From CAYQLT01 sp964418425 (GTDB lineage: Bacteria > Bacillota > Limnochordia > Limnochordales > Geochordaceae): 13,802 bases of DNA. Under the pieces are notes generated by a model. That model was not told where the DNA came from and ran no database searches. It saw only the letters and a program-made list of their open reading frames with translations. Both the position numbers and the translations under genes were made by a program. Positions 6,892 through 12,935 of this stretch are shown here, piece after piece. The stretch's first letter is position 1. Every line of letters starts with the position of its first letter. The stretch lies in NCBI GenBank assembly GCA_964418425.1, contig CAYQLT010000065.1:1-13802 (forward strand), written 5' to 3'.

Positions 6892-7740
6892 TTGGTGGCT
6901 GCGGATGTGGTGATCCTCATGGGCGCTTCCGCCGGCATCGGATTGCTCGGTGCGGTGGTGGGGCTGGGCGGCGGGGTTCTCCTGGTGCCGTTTTTGACGC
7001 TGGTGGAGAGGGTGGACATCCGACTGGCGGCTGGCACCAGCATCGCCGCGGTGCTGGCCACCTCCGCGGGCGTGGCGACGGCACTGGCCCGGGAGGAGCT
7101 GGTCAGCGTGCGAGTCGGCCTCTTCCTCTCTCTGGCCACCACCACCGGGGCCCTGCTGGGTGGGTACCTCTCGGGGGTGGTGCCGGAGCGTGCCCTCTAC
7201 CTGGTTTTCGCGGCGGTGATGGCAGGCTCGGCCCTGCTGATGTTTCGGCGGCGCCACGCCGAGCTCCAGGCGCCTGGCCATGAGGCGAAGCCCTCAAGCC
7301 CGTGGTCGAAGCGGCTGCGGCTGGCAGGGCGTTACTACGACCCCAGCCTCGGGCGGGAGGTTGTCTACCAGCCGGCAAGCGTCTGGCGGGCGTTTGGTTT
7401 GATGCACGTGGCCGGCCTGGTATCCGGCCTTCTGGGCATCGGCTCGGGTGCACTCAAGGTGCTGGCCATGGACACGGCCATGCGGCTGCCCATCAAGGTG
7501 TCCAATTCCACCTCCAACTTCATGATCGGGGTCACGGCCGCCGCGAGCGCCCCCCTTTACTTCTTGAGGGGAGACATGCGCCCCGAGTTGACCGGACCGG
7601 TGGTGCTGGGCGTCCTGGCCGGCTCCCTTTTGGGAGGGCGGTTGCTCGTCAAGCTCTCCAGCAAGACCATCCGGCTGATTTTCATTCCCGTGCTTTTGTG
7701 GATCTCCGTGCAGATGCTGTTGCGGGGTCTGGGGGCCTGA
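6892..7740 (+). CDS. tauE: TauE/SafE-family sulfite or sulfonate exporter
   Basis: This membrane protein of the TauE/SafE (TSUP) family probably exports sulfite or a related sulfur oxyanion. The start is either TTG at 6892 or GTG at 6895; GAGGTG at 6879-6884 serves both. The first half has GLLGAVVGLGGGVLLVP, the family's repeated Gly-rich helix motif. The second half repeats it as GLVSGLLGIGSGALKV and then has SNSTSNFMIG. About seven or eight hydrophobic segments are visible. Between the halves, residues 120-165 form a hydrophilic loop with the YYDPSLGREVVY motif seen in family members that pair with DUF1634. The length of 282 residues is usual. It lies 28 bases after the ferredoxin-NrfD gene and 4 bases before the DUF1634 gene, so it belongs to the same transcript. 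Export of sulfite fits the adjacent sulfite-handling enzymes, but the substrate cannot be read from sequence alone. Confidence 0.88.
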   Translation: MVAADVVILMGASAGIGLLGAVVGLGGGVLLVPFLTLVERVDIRLAAGTSIAAVLATSAGVATALAREELVSVRVGLFLSLATTTGALLGGYLSGVVPERALYLVFAAVMAGSALLMFRRRHAELQAPGHEAKPSSPWSKRLRLAGRYYDPSLGREVVYQPASVWRAFGLMHVAGLVSGLLGIGSGALKVLAMDTAMRLPIKVSNSTSNFMIGVTAAASAPLYFLRGDMRPELTGPVVLGVLAGSLLGGRLLVKLSSKTIRLIFIPVLLWISVQMLLRGLGA

Positions 7741-7744
7741 CGCG

Positions 7745-8194
7745 GTGGCTTTCTCGCCGGCGGCCAAGCCACCGACGGAGGGCGAGGCTCCCCTGGCCCG
7801 TCGGCAACGGCGCCTGCGCGGGGCGGACGCCGTGGTGGCTGCGGGAGTGTGGATGAGCGCGGCGCTCACGCTGGCGGGGTTGATCCTGTTGACCTGGATG
7901 CGGCCGCTTCAGGCCACGGGGTCCCTGCGCGCCGGCGCCCGGCTTGGCGAGCCAGGCCTGGCGCCGGCTCCGCCTGTGGCGGAGAGTGACGCCCCACTCC
8001 TCTGGAGCGCGCAGGGTGGGGGCCAACTTTTGATCAATCTCGGGCTCGTCCTGCTGATGCTAACGCCGGTGGCCCGGCTGGTGGCCCTCCTGGGACAGTT
8101 CATCCGGGAAGGCGACCGCACCTACGCCTGGATCACGGCCGGGGTGCTGGCGGTGCTCGGCGTCGGGCTCCTGGTGGGCCGGGCGCACGCCTGA
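7745..8194 (+). CDS. DUF1634-family membrane protein
   Basis: This 149-residue membrane protein of the DUF1634 family starts at a GTG four bases after the tauE stop. DUF1634 genes very often follow TauE/SafE genes, so it may be an accessory to the exporter; its biochemical role is unknown. The N-terminal 25 residues are hydrophilic and basic (ARRQRRLRG). Three membrane segments follow at about 30-51, 94-118 and 127-145. LLINLGLVLLMLTPVARLV and REGDRTYAWIT are the typical family segments. The loop between segments 1 and 2 is Pro/Ala-rich. Confidence 0.84.
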   Translation: MAFSPAAKPPTEGEAPLARRQRRLRGADAVVAAGVWMSAALTLAGLILLTWMRPLQATGSLRAGARLGEPGLAPAPPVAESDAPLLWSAQGGGQLLINLGLVLLMLTPVARLVALLGQFIREGDRTYAWITAGVLAVLGVGLLVGRAHA

Positions 8195-8205
8195 GGGCCT
8201 GGCAG

Positions 8206-8255
8206 CCCGAGGCCGCAGCCGGCCGGCGGCTCGGGGTCACAGCCCGCTGAGGGCT
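8206..8255 (+). repeat. Two tandem GC-rich hairpins in the DUF1634-soeA gap
   Basis: CCCGAG at 8206-8211 pairs with CTCGGG at 8230-8235, and after a bulged G, CCGC at 8213-8216 pairs with GCGG at 8226-8229: ten pairs in all. A second hairpin follows, AGCCC 8241-8245 with GGGCT 8251-8255. The 11-base string CGCAGCCGGCC occurs at 8214-8224 and again at 8262-8272. No T run follows, so these may stabilise or cut the mRNA, or damp read-through, rather than terminate it. The whole gap is 109 bases. Confidence 0.4.
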
Positions 8256-8303
8256 CGCAGGCGCAGCCGGCCACAGGCGACACGTGGGGGGAGGCGGGCG
8301 GCG

Positions 8304-11279
8304 GTGGCGGAGCGGAAGAGAGCCGTCGGGGAATTTCAGGGATTTGGCCCCTTGCAGATGTTCCCGCCGGTGGAGCGGTGGGACGACTGGGCGGAGTGGG
8401 ATCCCCGGGCGTGGCCCCGCCGGGTGCAGCGCCGGTACCGGCTGGTGCCCACCATCTGCTTCAACTGCGAGGCGGGGTGCGGCCTTTTGGCCTACGTGGA
8501 CGCTGAAACGGGCGAGATCCGCAAGCTCGAGGGGCTTCCCACGCACCCTGCCAGCCGGGGTCGCAACTGCCCCAAGGGGCCGGCCACCCTGGCCCAGGTG
8601 AACAACCCCGACCGGATTCTGCACCCGCTTCGCCGAAAGGGGCCCCGGGGCAGCGGCCAGTGGGAGCGCGTCAGCTGGGACGAGGCGCTGGACGACATCG
8701 CCGGCCGCATCCGCCGCGCCCTGCAGGAGGGGCGCCGGGACGCGGTGGTCTACCACGTGGGCCGGCCCGGTGAGGATTTCTTCGCGGAACGCATGCTCAT
8801 GGCCTGGGGCGTGGACGGTCACAACAGCCACACCAACGTGTGCTCGGCCGCGGCCCGGTTCGGCTACACCCTGTGGATGGGCTTCGACCGACCGGCGCCG
8901 GATCACACCCACGCCCGGTTCATCCTCCTGCTCTCCTCGCACCTGGAAGCAGGCCACTACCTCAACCCGCACGCCCAGCGCATCGTCGAGGCCCGGGCGG
9001 CAGGGGCCAAGGTGGCGGTCATCGACACCCGCCTGTCCAACACCGCCTCCCGCGCGGACTGGTGGCTTTCCCCGTGGCCGGGTACGGAGGCAGGGCTCCT
9101 GCTGGCCGTCGCGCATGTTCTGCTGCGGGAGGACGCCATCGACCGCGAGTTCGTGCGGCGCTGGGTCAACTGGCAGGAGTTCCTGCGCGACCGGGCTTAT
9201 CTCGCCTTTCTGGTGGAACAGGGCCGGCTTGCGCGCATCCCCGCCGACGAGGATTTCGAGACGTTTGTTGAGGTGTTGAAGGAACTCTACAGCCCCTATA
9301 CCCCCCGGTGGGCGGCCGAAGAGTGCGGCGTGGATGAGGCTGCGATCGTGGCCATCGCCCGGGAGATCGCCCGGGCGGGCCGGTCGTGGACCAGCCACGT
9401 GTGGCGAAGCGCCGCCGCCGGCAACCGGGGCGGGTGGATGGTGGCCCGCTGCCTGGTGTTGCTGCACGCCCTTACGGGTTCGGTGGGCACCCCGGGGGGC
9501 ATGCTGCCTGCCGGCTACGCCAAGTTCGTTCCCAGACCGCCGACGCTGCCGGAGCATCCCCGGGTGTGGAACGAGGTGCACTTCCCGCCCGATTTCCCCC
9601 TGGCGCACTTCGAGATGTCGTTTCTGCTGCCGCACCTCATGGAGCGCAGCCGCCACCGCATCGAGGTTTACTTCACCCGGGTCTACAACCCCGTCTGGAC
9701 GAACCCCGACGGCGCCACCTGGATCGAGATGTTCCAGGACCCCCACTATGTGGGACTGCACGTGGCGCTGACGCCGGTCTGGTCGGAGACGGCCCAGTAC
9801 GCCGACTATGTCCTGCCGATGGGCATGGGCCCGGAGCGGCACGACCTCCACTCGTACGAAACCCACGGGGCCCAGTGGATCGGCTTCCGGCAGCCCGTGC
9901 GGAGGGTTTTTGAGGAGTCGCAGGGGAAGAAGGTGGCCCGCACGTACGAGGCCAATCCGGGCGAGGTGTGGGAAGAGGTTGAGTTTTGGATCGAGCTGTC
10001 GTGGCGCATCGACCCGGACGGGAGCCTTGGAATCCGCCGGCACTTCGAATCCCCTTACCGCCCCGGCGAGAAGGTGACGGTGGACGAGTACTACGGGTGG
10101 ATTTTCGAGCACTCGGTGCCCGGCCTCCAGGAGGCGGCCGCCGCCGAGGGCAAGACCCCCCTTGCCTACATGCGGCGCTACGGGGCGTTTGAGGTCACCC
10201 GGGACGTGTACCGAGAGTACGAGCGAGCGGTGTCGCAGGCGCTGATGGCCCGGGCCGAGGTGGATCCGGCAGGGGGCGGGATCTACGTACAAACCCAGCC
10301 GCCCCGGATCAACTTCCGGCCCCAGCCCGGGCCCTTCAAGGATGCCCGAGGGTGGTTTCGGGTGGGCGTCATGGTGGACGGGGAGGCCTGCCAGGGCTTT
10401 CCGACCCCGTCTGGCAAGCTAGAGTTTTACTCCCGCACGCTCAACGAGTGGCGCTGGCCCGAATACGCGATCCCCATCTACCCGAAAAACGCCGCGGAGC
10501 GGGAGCGCATGGTCCACATCACGAGCCACGTGCACTGGCGCACCATCGACCGCCAGCGCGGGGAGAGCATCCTCATCCCCACCTTCCGCCTGCCCACCCT
10601 GATCCACACCCGCACCAACGGCGCCAAGTGGCTGTACGAGATCTCCCACGTCAACCCGGTCTGGATCCACCCGTCGGACGCCGAGAGGCTGGGTGTGAAG
10701 ACCGGGGACCTGGTTCGGGTGGAGACGGAGATCGGCTACTTTGTGGATCGCTGCTGGGTGACCGAGGGGATCCGGCCGGGGGTCATCGCCTGCTCCCACC
10801 ACCTGGGCCGCTGGCGTCTGCATCCCGATCACGGGAGCGACCGCTGGAACTCCAGCCTGGTGCGCCTGGAGAAAGACGGCAGCGTGTGGCGCATGGAACC
10901 GGTGCAGGGCCCCGGGCCGTTTCCCAGCGCCGACCCGGACTCGCGGCGGATCTGGTGGGACGAGGGCGGCGTCCACCAGAACCTGACCTTCCCGGTGCAG
11001 CCCGATCCCCTGAGCGGCCAGCACTGCTGGCATCAGCGGGTCCGGGTGCAAAAGGCGGGGCCGCAGGACCGCTACGGGGTCGTCGTGGTCGACACCCGCA
11101 AGTCCCGGGAGGCGCTCCGGCGCTGGCTTACGCTCTGCCGCCCGGCGCCGGGGCCGGATGGCACCCGCCGCCCGTACTGGATGCTTCGGCCCCTCAAGCC
11201 CCATCCCGACGCCTACAGGCTGGCCGAGCGCAGCCCGGTGAAGGCTGGCCAGGCCGGGCCCAGCTCTGGCAGGCCCTGA
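8304..11279 (+). CDS. Molybdopterin oxidoreductase catalytic subunit, SoeA-like
   Basis: This 991-residue enzyme of the DMSO reductase family binds bis-MGD molybdenum (or tungsten) and one [4Fe-4S] cluster. The GTG start at 8304 has GGGGGGAGG upstream. Cluster ligands are Cys52, Cys55, Cys59 and Cys89 (CFNCEAGC, then NCPKG). Cys180 in HTNVCSAA is the likely metal ligand, as in polysulfide, thiosulfate, tetrathionate and SoeA-type enzymes. The C-terminal molybdopterin-dinucleotide domain is marked by HPSDAERLGVKTGDLVRV. There is no Tat signal, so the enzyme should stay in the cytoplasm. This, the length and the neighbouring tauE fit SoeA, the cytoplasmic sulfite dehydrogenase subunit. Its B and C subunits would be the fused protein encoded at 5205, separated by tauE and the DUF1634 gene. 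Tetrathionate or arsenate reductases are usually exported, so they are less likely. The family is sure; the substrate is inferred. Confidence 0.88.
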   Translation: MAERKRAVGEFQGFGPLQMFPPVERWDDWAEWDPRAWPRRVQRRYRLVPTICFNCEAGCGLLAYVDAETGEIRKLEGLPTHPASRGRNCPKGPATLAQVNNPDRILHPLRRKGPRGSGQWERVSWDEALDDIAGRIRRALQEGRRDAVVYHVGRPGEDFFAERMLMAWGVDGHNSHTNVCSAAARFGYTLWMGFDRPAPDHTHARFILLLSSHLEAGHYLNPHAQRIVEARAAGAKVAVIDTRLSNTASRADWWLSPWPGTEAGLLLAVAHVLLREDAIDREFVRRWVNWQEFLRDRAYLAFLVEQGRLARIPADEDFETFVEVLKELYSPYTPRWAAEECGVDEAAIVAIAREIARAGRSWTSHVWRSAAAGNRGGWMVARCLVLLHALTGSVGTPGGMLPAGYAKFVPRPPTLPEHPRVWNEVHFPPDFPLAHFEMSFLLPHLMERSRHRIEVYFTRVYNPVWTNPDGATWIEMFQDPHYVGLHVALTPVWSETAQYADYVLPMGMGPERHDLHSYETHGAQWIGFRQPVRRVFEESQGKKVARTYEANPGEVWEEVEFWIELSWRIDPDGSLGIRRHFESPYRPGEKVTVDEYYGWIFEHSVPGLQEAAAAEGKTPLAYMRRYGAFEVTRDVYREYERAVSQALMARAEVDPAGGGIYVQTQPPRINFRPQPGPFKDARGWFRVGVMVDGEACQGFPTPSGKLEFYSRTLNEWRWPEYAIPIYPKNAAERERMVHITSHVHWRTIDRQRGESILIPTFRLPTLIHTRTNGAKWLYEISHVNPVWIHPSDAERLGVKTGDLVRVETEIGYFVDRCWVTEGIRPGVIACSHHLGRWRLHPDHGSDRWNSSLVRLEKDGSVWRMEPVQGPGPFPSADPDSRRIWWDEGGVHQNLTFPVQPDPLSGQHCWHQRVRVQKAGPQDRYGVVVVDTRKSREALRRWLTLCRPAPGPDGTRRPYWMLRPLKPHPDAYRLAERSPVKAGQAGPSSGRP

Positions 11280-11304
11280 GCCGGCTGTGCGCGGCGCCCG
11301 GCTC
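11278..11304 (+). repeat. Perfect 7-bp stem overlapping the soeA-like stop codon
   Basis: GAGCCGG at 11278-11284 pairs exactly with CCGGCTC at 11298-11304 around a 13-base GC-rich loop. The stem begins within the stop codon of the molybdoenzyme gene. No T run follows. It may limit read-through into the CstR-like gene or protect the upstream mRNA end. The gap to the next gene is 102 bases. Confidence 0.4.
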
Positions 11305-11381
11305 ACGGCGCGATTCTGCCGGCGGCCCAACAGGGGAACGGTGCGCAGCCGCAGAACTCAGGGGCAGCCAGGGGCGGGGAT

Positions 11382-11657
11382 GTGGGCTTGGAACTGCAGA
11401 TCTCCGACGAAGAACTCGAGAAGCTCCTTCGCAGGCTCAGGCGGCTCGAAGGCCAGGTGCGGGGCGTCCAGCGGATGATCGAGCGACGCCGGGATTGCGA
11501 GGCCATCATGACCCAGCTCGCCGCGATGAAGGCGGCCATCCACCGGGTCGCCATGCACCTGGTCTCTGCCAATATGGAAGCGTGCATGAGCAGCTACACG
11601 GGCATCGAACGGGAGCGCCGCATGCGCCGGCTGGCCCACGTGCTGGCGCAGTTCTGA
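11382..11657 (+). CDS. cstR: CstR-type persulfide-sensing repressor (CsoR/RcnR family)
   Basis: This 91-residue all-helical repressor of the CsoR/RcnR/CstR family starts at a GTG with AGGGGCGGGG just upstream. LRRLRRLEGQVRGVQRMI is the family's first-helix signature. Copper-sensing CsoR uses a Cys-His-Cys set spaced at 0, 25 and 29. Here the residues at these spacings are Cys39, Asn64 and Cys68. Loss of the metal-binding His with both cysteines kept is the pattern of CstR, which, as I recall, also has Asn there in Staphylococcus aureus. CstR senses reactive sulfur by forming a di- or trisulfide bridge between its two cysteines and then releases its operator. The sulfur-oxidation setting supports this. 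It is the last gene of the unit starting near 5141, where a matching operator-like repeat lies. A copper sensor is unlikely without the His, and no copper exporter is nearby. Confidence 0.87.
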   Translation: MGLELQISDEELEKLLRRLRRLEGQVRGVQRMIERRRDCEAIMTQLAAMKAAIHRVAMHLVSANMEACMSSYTGIERERRMRRLAHVLAQF

Positions 11658-11662
11658 GCCGA

Positions 11663-11684
11663 GCCCGGCGCGCAGCCACCGGGC
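11663..11684 (+). terminator. Candidate hairpin after cstR, no T run
   Basis: A 6-bp perfect GC stem (GCCCGG with CCGGGC) begins six bases after the cstR stop. It lies where a terminator for the sulfur unit would be expected. The absence of a T run makes intrinsic termination doubtful. Confidence 0.3.
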
Positions 11685-11814
11685 CCGGCCCCGGACGGAC
11701 CCTCGGGGGGTTCGAACGCGTTTGCAAGAGGGCGCTCGCGCACGTCGTGGAGAGCCGGACGTGAAGTTTGCCCCGAAAAAGCCTCCTGCCACCCTACAGG
11801 CCCTCAGATAGCGG

Positions 11815-11843
11815 TTGAAGGTGTCGCTGTCGCCCCTCATACT
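11815..11843 (+). promoter_or_regulatory. Probable sigma-A promoter for the RpiR locus
   Basis: TTGAAG at 11815-11820 and CATACT at 11838-11843 are separated by 17 bases; each matches four of six consensus positions. The site lies about 185 bases upstream of the RpiR start, leaving a long leader. Confidence 0.38.
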
Positions 11844-11850
11844 GGCCGTG

Positions 11851-11892
11851 GATGAAAATTATTGTTGCCTGGCCGCCGTTAGGATGAAGATT
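11851..11892 (+). promoter_or_regulatory. AT-rich direct repeat, possible RpiR operator
   Basis: GATGAAAATT at 11851-11860 and GATGAAGATT at 11883-11892 differ by one base and are 32 bases apart, about three helical turns. They sit just after the probable promoter in an otherwise GC-rich gap. RpiR-family operators often contain TGAAA and AT-rich centres, so autoregulation is possible. The site is not a clear palindrome. Confidence 0.3.
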
Positions 11893-12025
11893 TCCTTGAT
11901 ACCACCCGGGAACCCGGCGCCGGCCGGCCAGGACGGCGAAGCCTTCTGCGAAAGCTGTGCCGGATTGCAAGGGCCGGGGACCCATAGGCAGCCTCCGCGC
12001 CGCGTGGCAAGGAGCCGGGCGAGCC

Positions 12026-12883
12026 ATGGAAGATCGTGCGGTCCCGAGAACTCTTGCCCTCCTGCAGGGGATCTCCGGCAGGCTGAGCGCAGCCGAGCGC
12101 CGGGTGGCGGAGTATTTGCTGCAGCATGCCCACGAGGTCATCGGCCTCTCCATCACCGAGCTGGCCGAGCGCAGCCAGGCCAGCGAGGCGACGGTGGTTC
12201 GCCTCAGCCGCCGCCTGGGCTGCCGGGGATACCAGCACCTCAAGATCCGGATCGCTCAGGAGATCGTCGAGCCTGCTCGCCGCATCCACGAGGACGTGGC
12301 GCCCGGGGATGACCCCGCCTCCGCCTGCCGCAAGGTGTTCGCCTCCACCGTGGCGGCGCTGCAGGCCACCCTGGATGCCATGGACGTCGCCTCCATGGAG
12401 CGGGCTGCCGAGGCCATCCACCGCGCAAGCGAGGTCGTCTTCTTCGGGGTGGGCGGAGCTGCCTTCGTCGCTTGGGACGCCGCGCAGCGCTTCGTCAAGC
12501 TGGGGCTGATCACGCAAGCCCTCAGCGACAGCCATGCCCAGGCCGTCAAGGCCTCCTTGATGCGCCATGGTTCGGTGGCTGTCGGCATCAGCCACTCCGG
12601 CAGCACCCGAGCCACCGTTCAGGCGCTGGAGCTGGCGCGCCAGGGGGGAGCCACGACCGTCTGCGTCACAAGCCTCGGCCGTTCCCCCATCACCCGGGTC
12701 TCGGACATCTGCCTGTTCACCTCGGCGAAGGAGACCGCGTTCCGCACCGAGGCCATGTCGTCCCGGATCGCGCAGGTGGCCCTTCTGGACGCGCTGTTCG
12801 TGCTGGTGGCGCTGCGCCGATATGACCAGGCGCTGGCCAACATCGAGCGTGCCAGGGAGGTGAACGCCGACAAGCGCTTTTGA
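12026..12883 (+). CDS. RpiR-family transcriptional regulator (HTH plus SIS domain)
   Basis: This 285-residue regulator has the usual RpiR layout. The ATG at 12026 is chosen because AAGGAG lies at 12009-12014 and the known N-terminal domain begins shortly after; longer in-frame starts run into the intergenic gap. Residues 15-80 form the helix-turn-helix domain (LSAAERRVAEYLL, then ITELAERSQASEATVVRLSRRLG). Residues 125-265 form a sugar isomerase (SIS) domain, with FFGVGGAA and Ser189-His-Ser-Gly-Ser193, the phosphosugar-binding loop. Members usually sense phosphosugars and control sugar, amino-sugar or peptide use. The substrate-binding protein gene begins 52 bases downstream, so this is probably the local regulator of that transporter. 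The ligand cannot be read from the sequence. Confidence 0.93.
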   Translation: MEDRAVPRTLALLQGISGRLSAAERRVAEYLLQHAHEVIGLSITELAERSQASEATVVRLSRRLGCRGYQHLKIRIAQEIVEPARRIHEDVAPGDDPASACRKVFASTVAALQATLDAMDVASMERAAEAIHRASEVVFFGVGGAAFVAWDAAQRFVKLGLITQALSDSHAQAVKASLMRHGSVAVGISHSGSTRATVQALELARQGGATTVCVTSLGRSPITRVSDICLFTSAKETAFRTEAMSSRIAQVALLDALFVLVALRRYDQALANIERAREVNADKRF

Positions 12884-12884
12884 G

Positions 12885-12903
12885 CCGTTGACCGGTTGAA
12901 CGG
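12885..12903 (+). repeat. Short inverted repeat between the RpiR gene and the ABC gene
   Basis: CCGTT at 12885-12889 can pair with AACGG at 12899-12903. The same two arms form the hairpin at 2933-2946, and both sites begin right after a stop codon in the context TGAGCCG. The stem is weak and lacks a T run. Confidence 0.22.
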
Positions 12904-12935
12904 TTGCGTCGTCTTGGAAAGGGAGGTCCCGCAAC

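Larger units (their letters stand above)
11658..12025. other. 368-base intergenic boundary between the sulfur block and the RpiR locus
   Basis: I see no supported gene here. Just after cstR, GCCCGG at 11663-11668 can pair with CCGGGC at 11679-11684 (10-base loop), a hairpin without a T run. The middle holds a probable promoter at 11815-11843 and an AT-rich stretch at 11848-11895. AAGGAG at 12009-12014 is the ribosome binding site of the RpiR gene. The gap separates two unrelated operons. Confidence 0.6.

Noticed and set aside
8133..10292. Long minus-strand open frame opposite the molybdoenzyme gene
   Set aside because: The plus strand shows clear cluster and molybdenum ligand motifs; the minus product is low-complexity and matches nothing.
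8304..11279. Arsenate or tetrathionate reductase as the identity of the molybdoenzyme
   Set aside because: Those are normally exported with a Tat signal, which is absent here, and no matching neighbour genes are present. It is kept only as a minor alternative.
11899..11912. ATACC followed by GGGAA upstream of the RpiR gene, as a second CstR operator
   Set aside because: The right arm does not match GGTAT and the spacing differs from the 5145-5160 site.
11957..12025. Upstream extension of the RpiR gene
   Set aside because: The extension has no homology to the family, and ATG 12026 gives the usual length with a good ribosome binding site.
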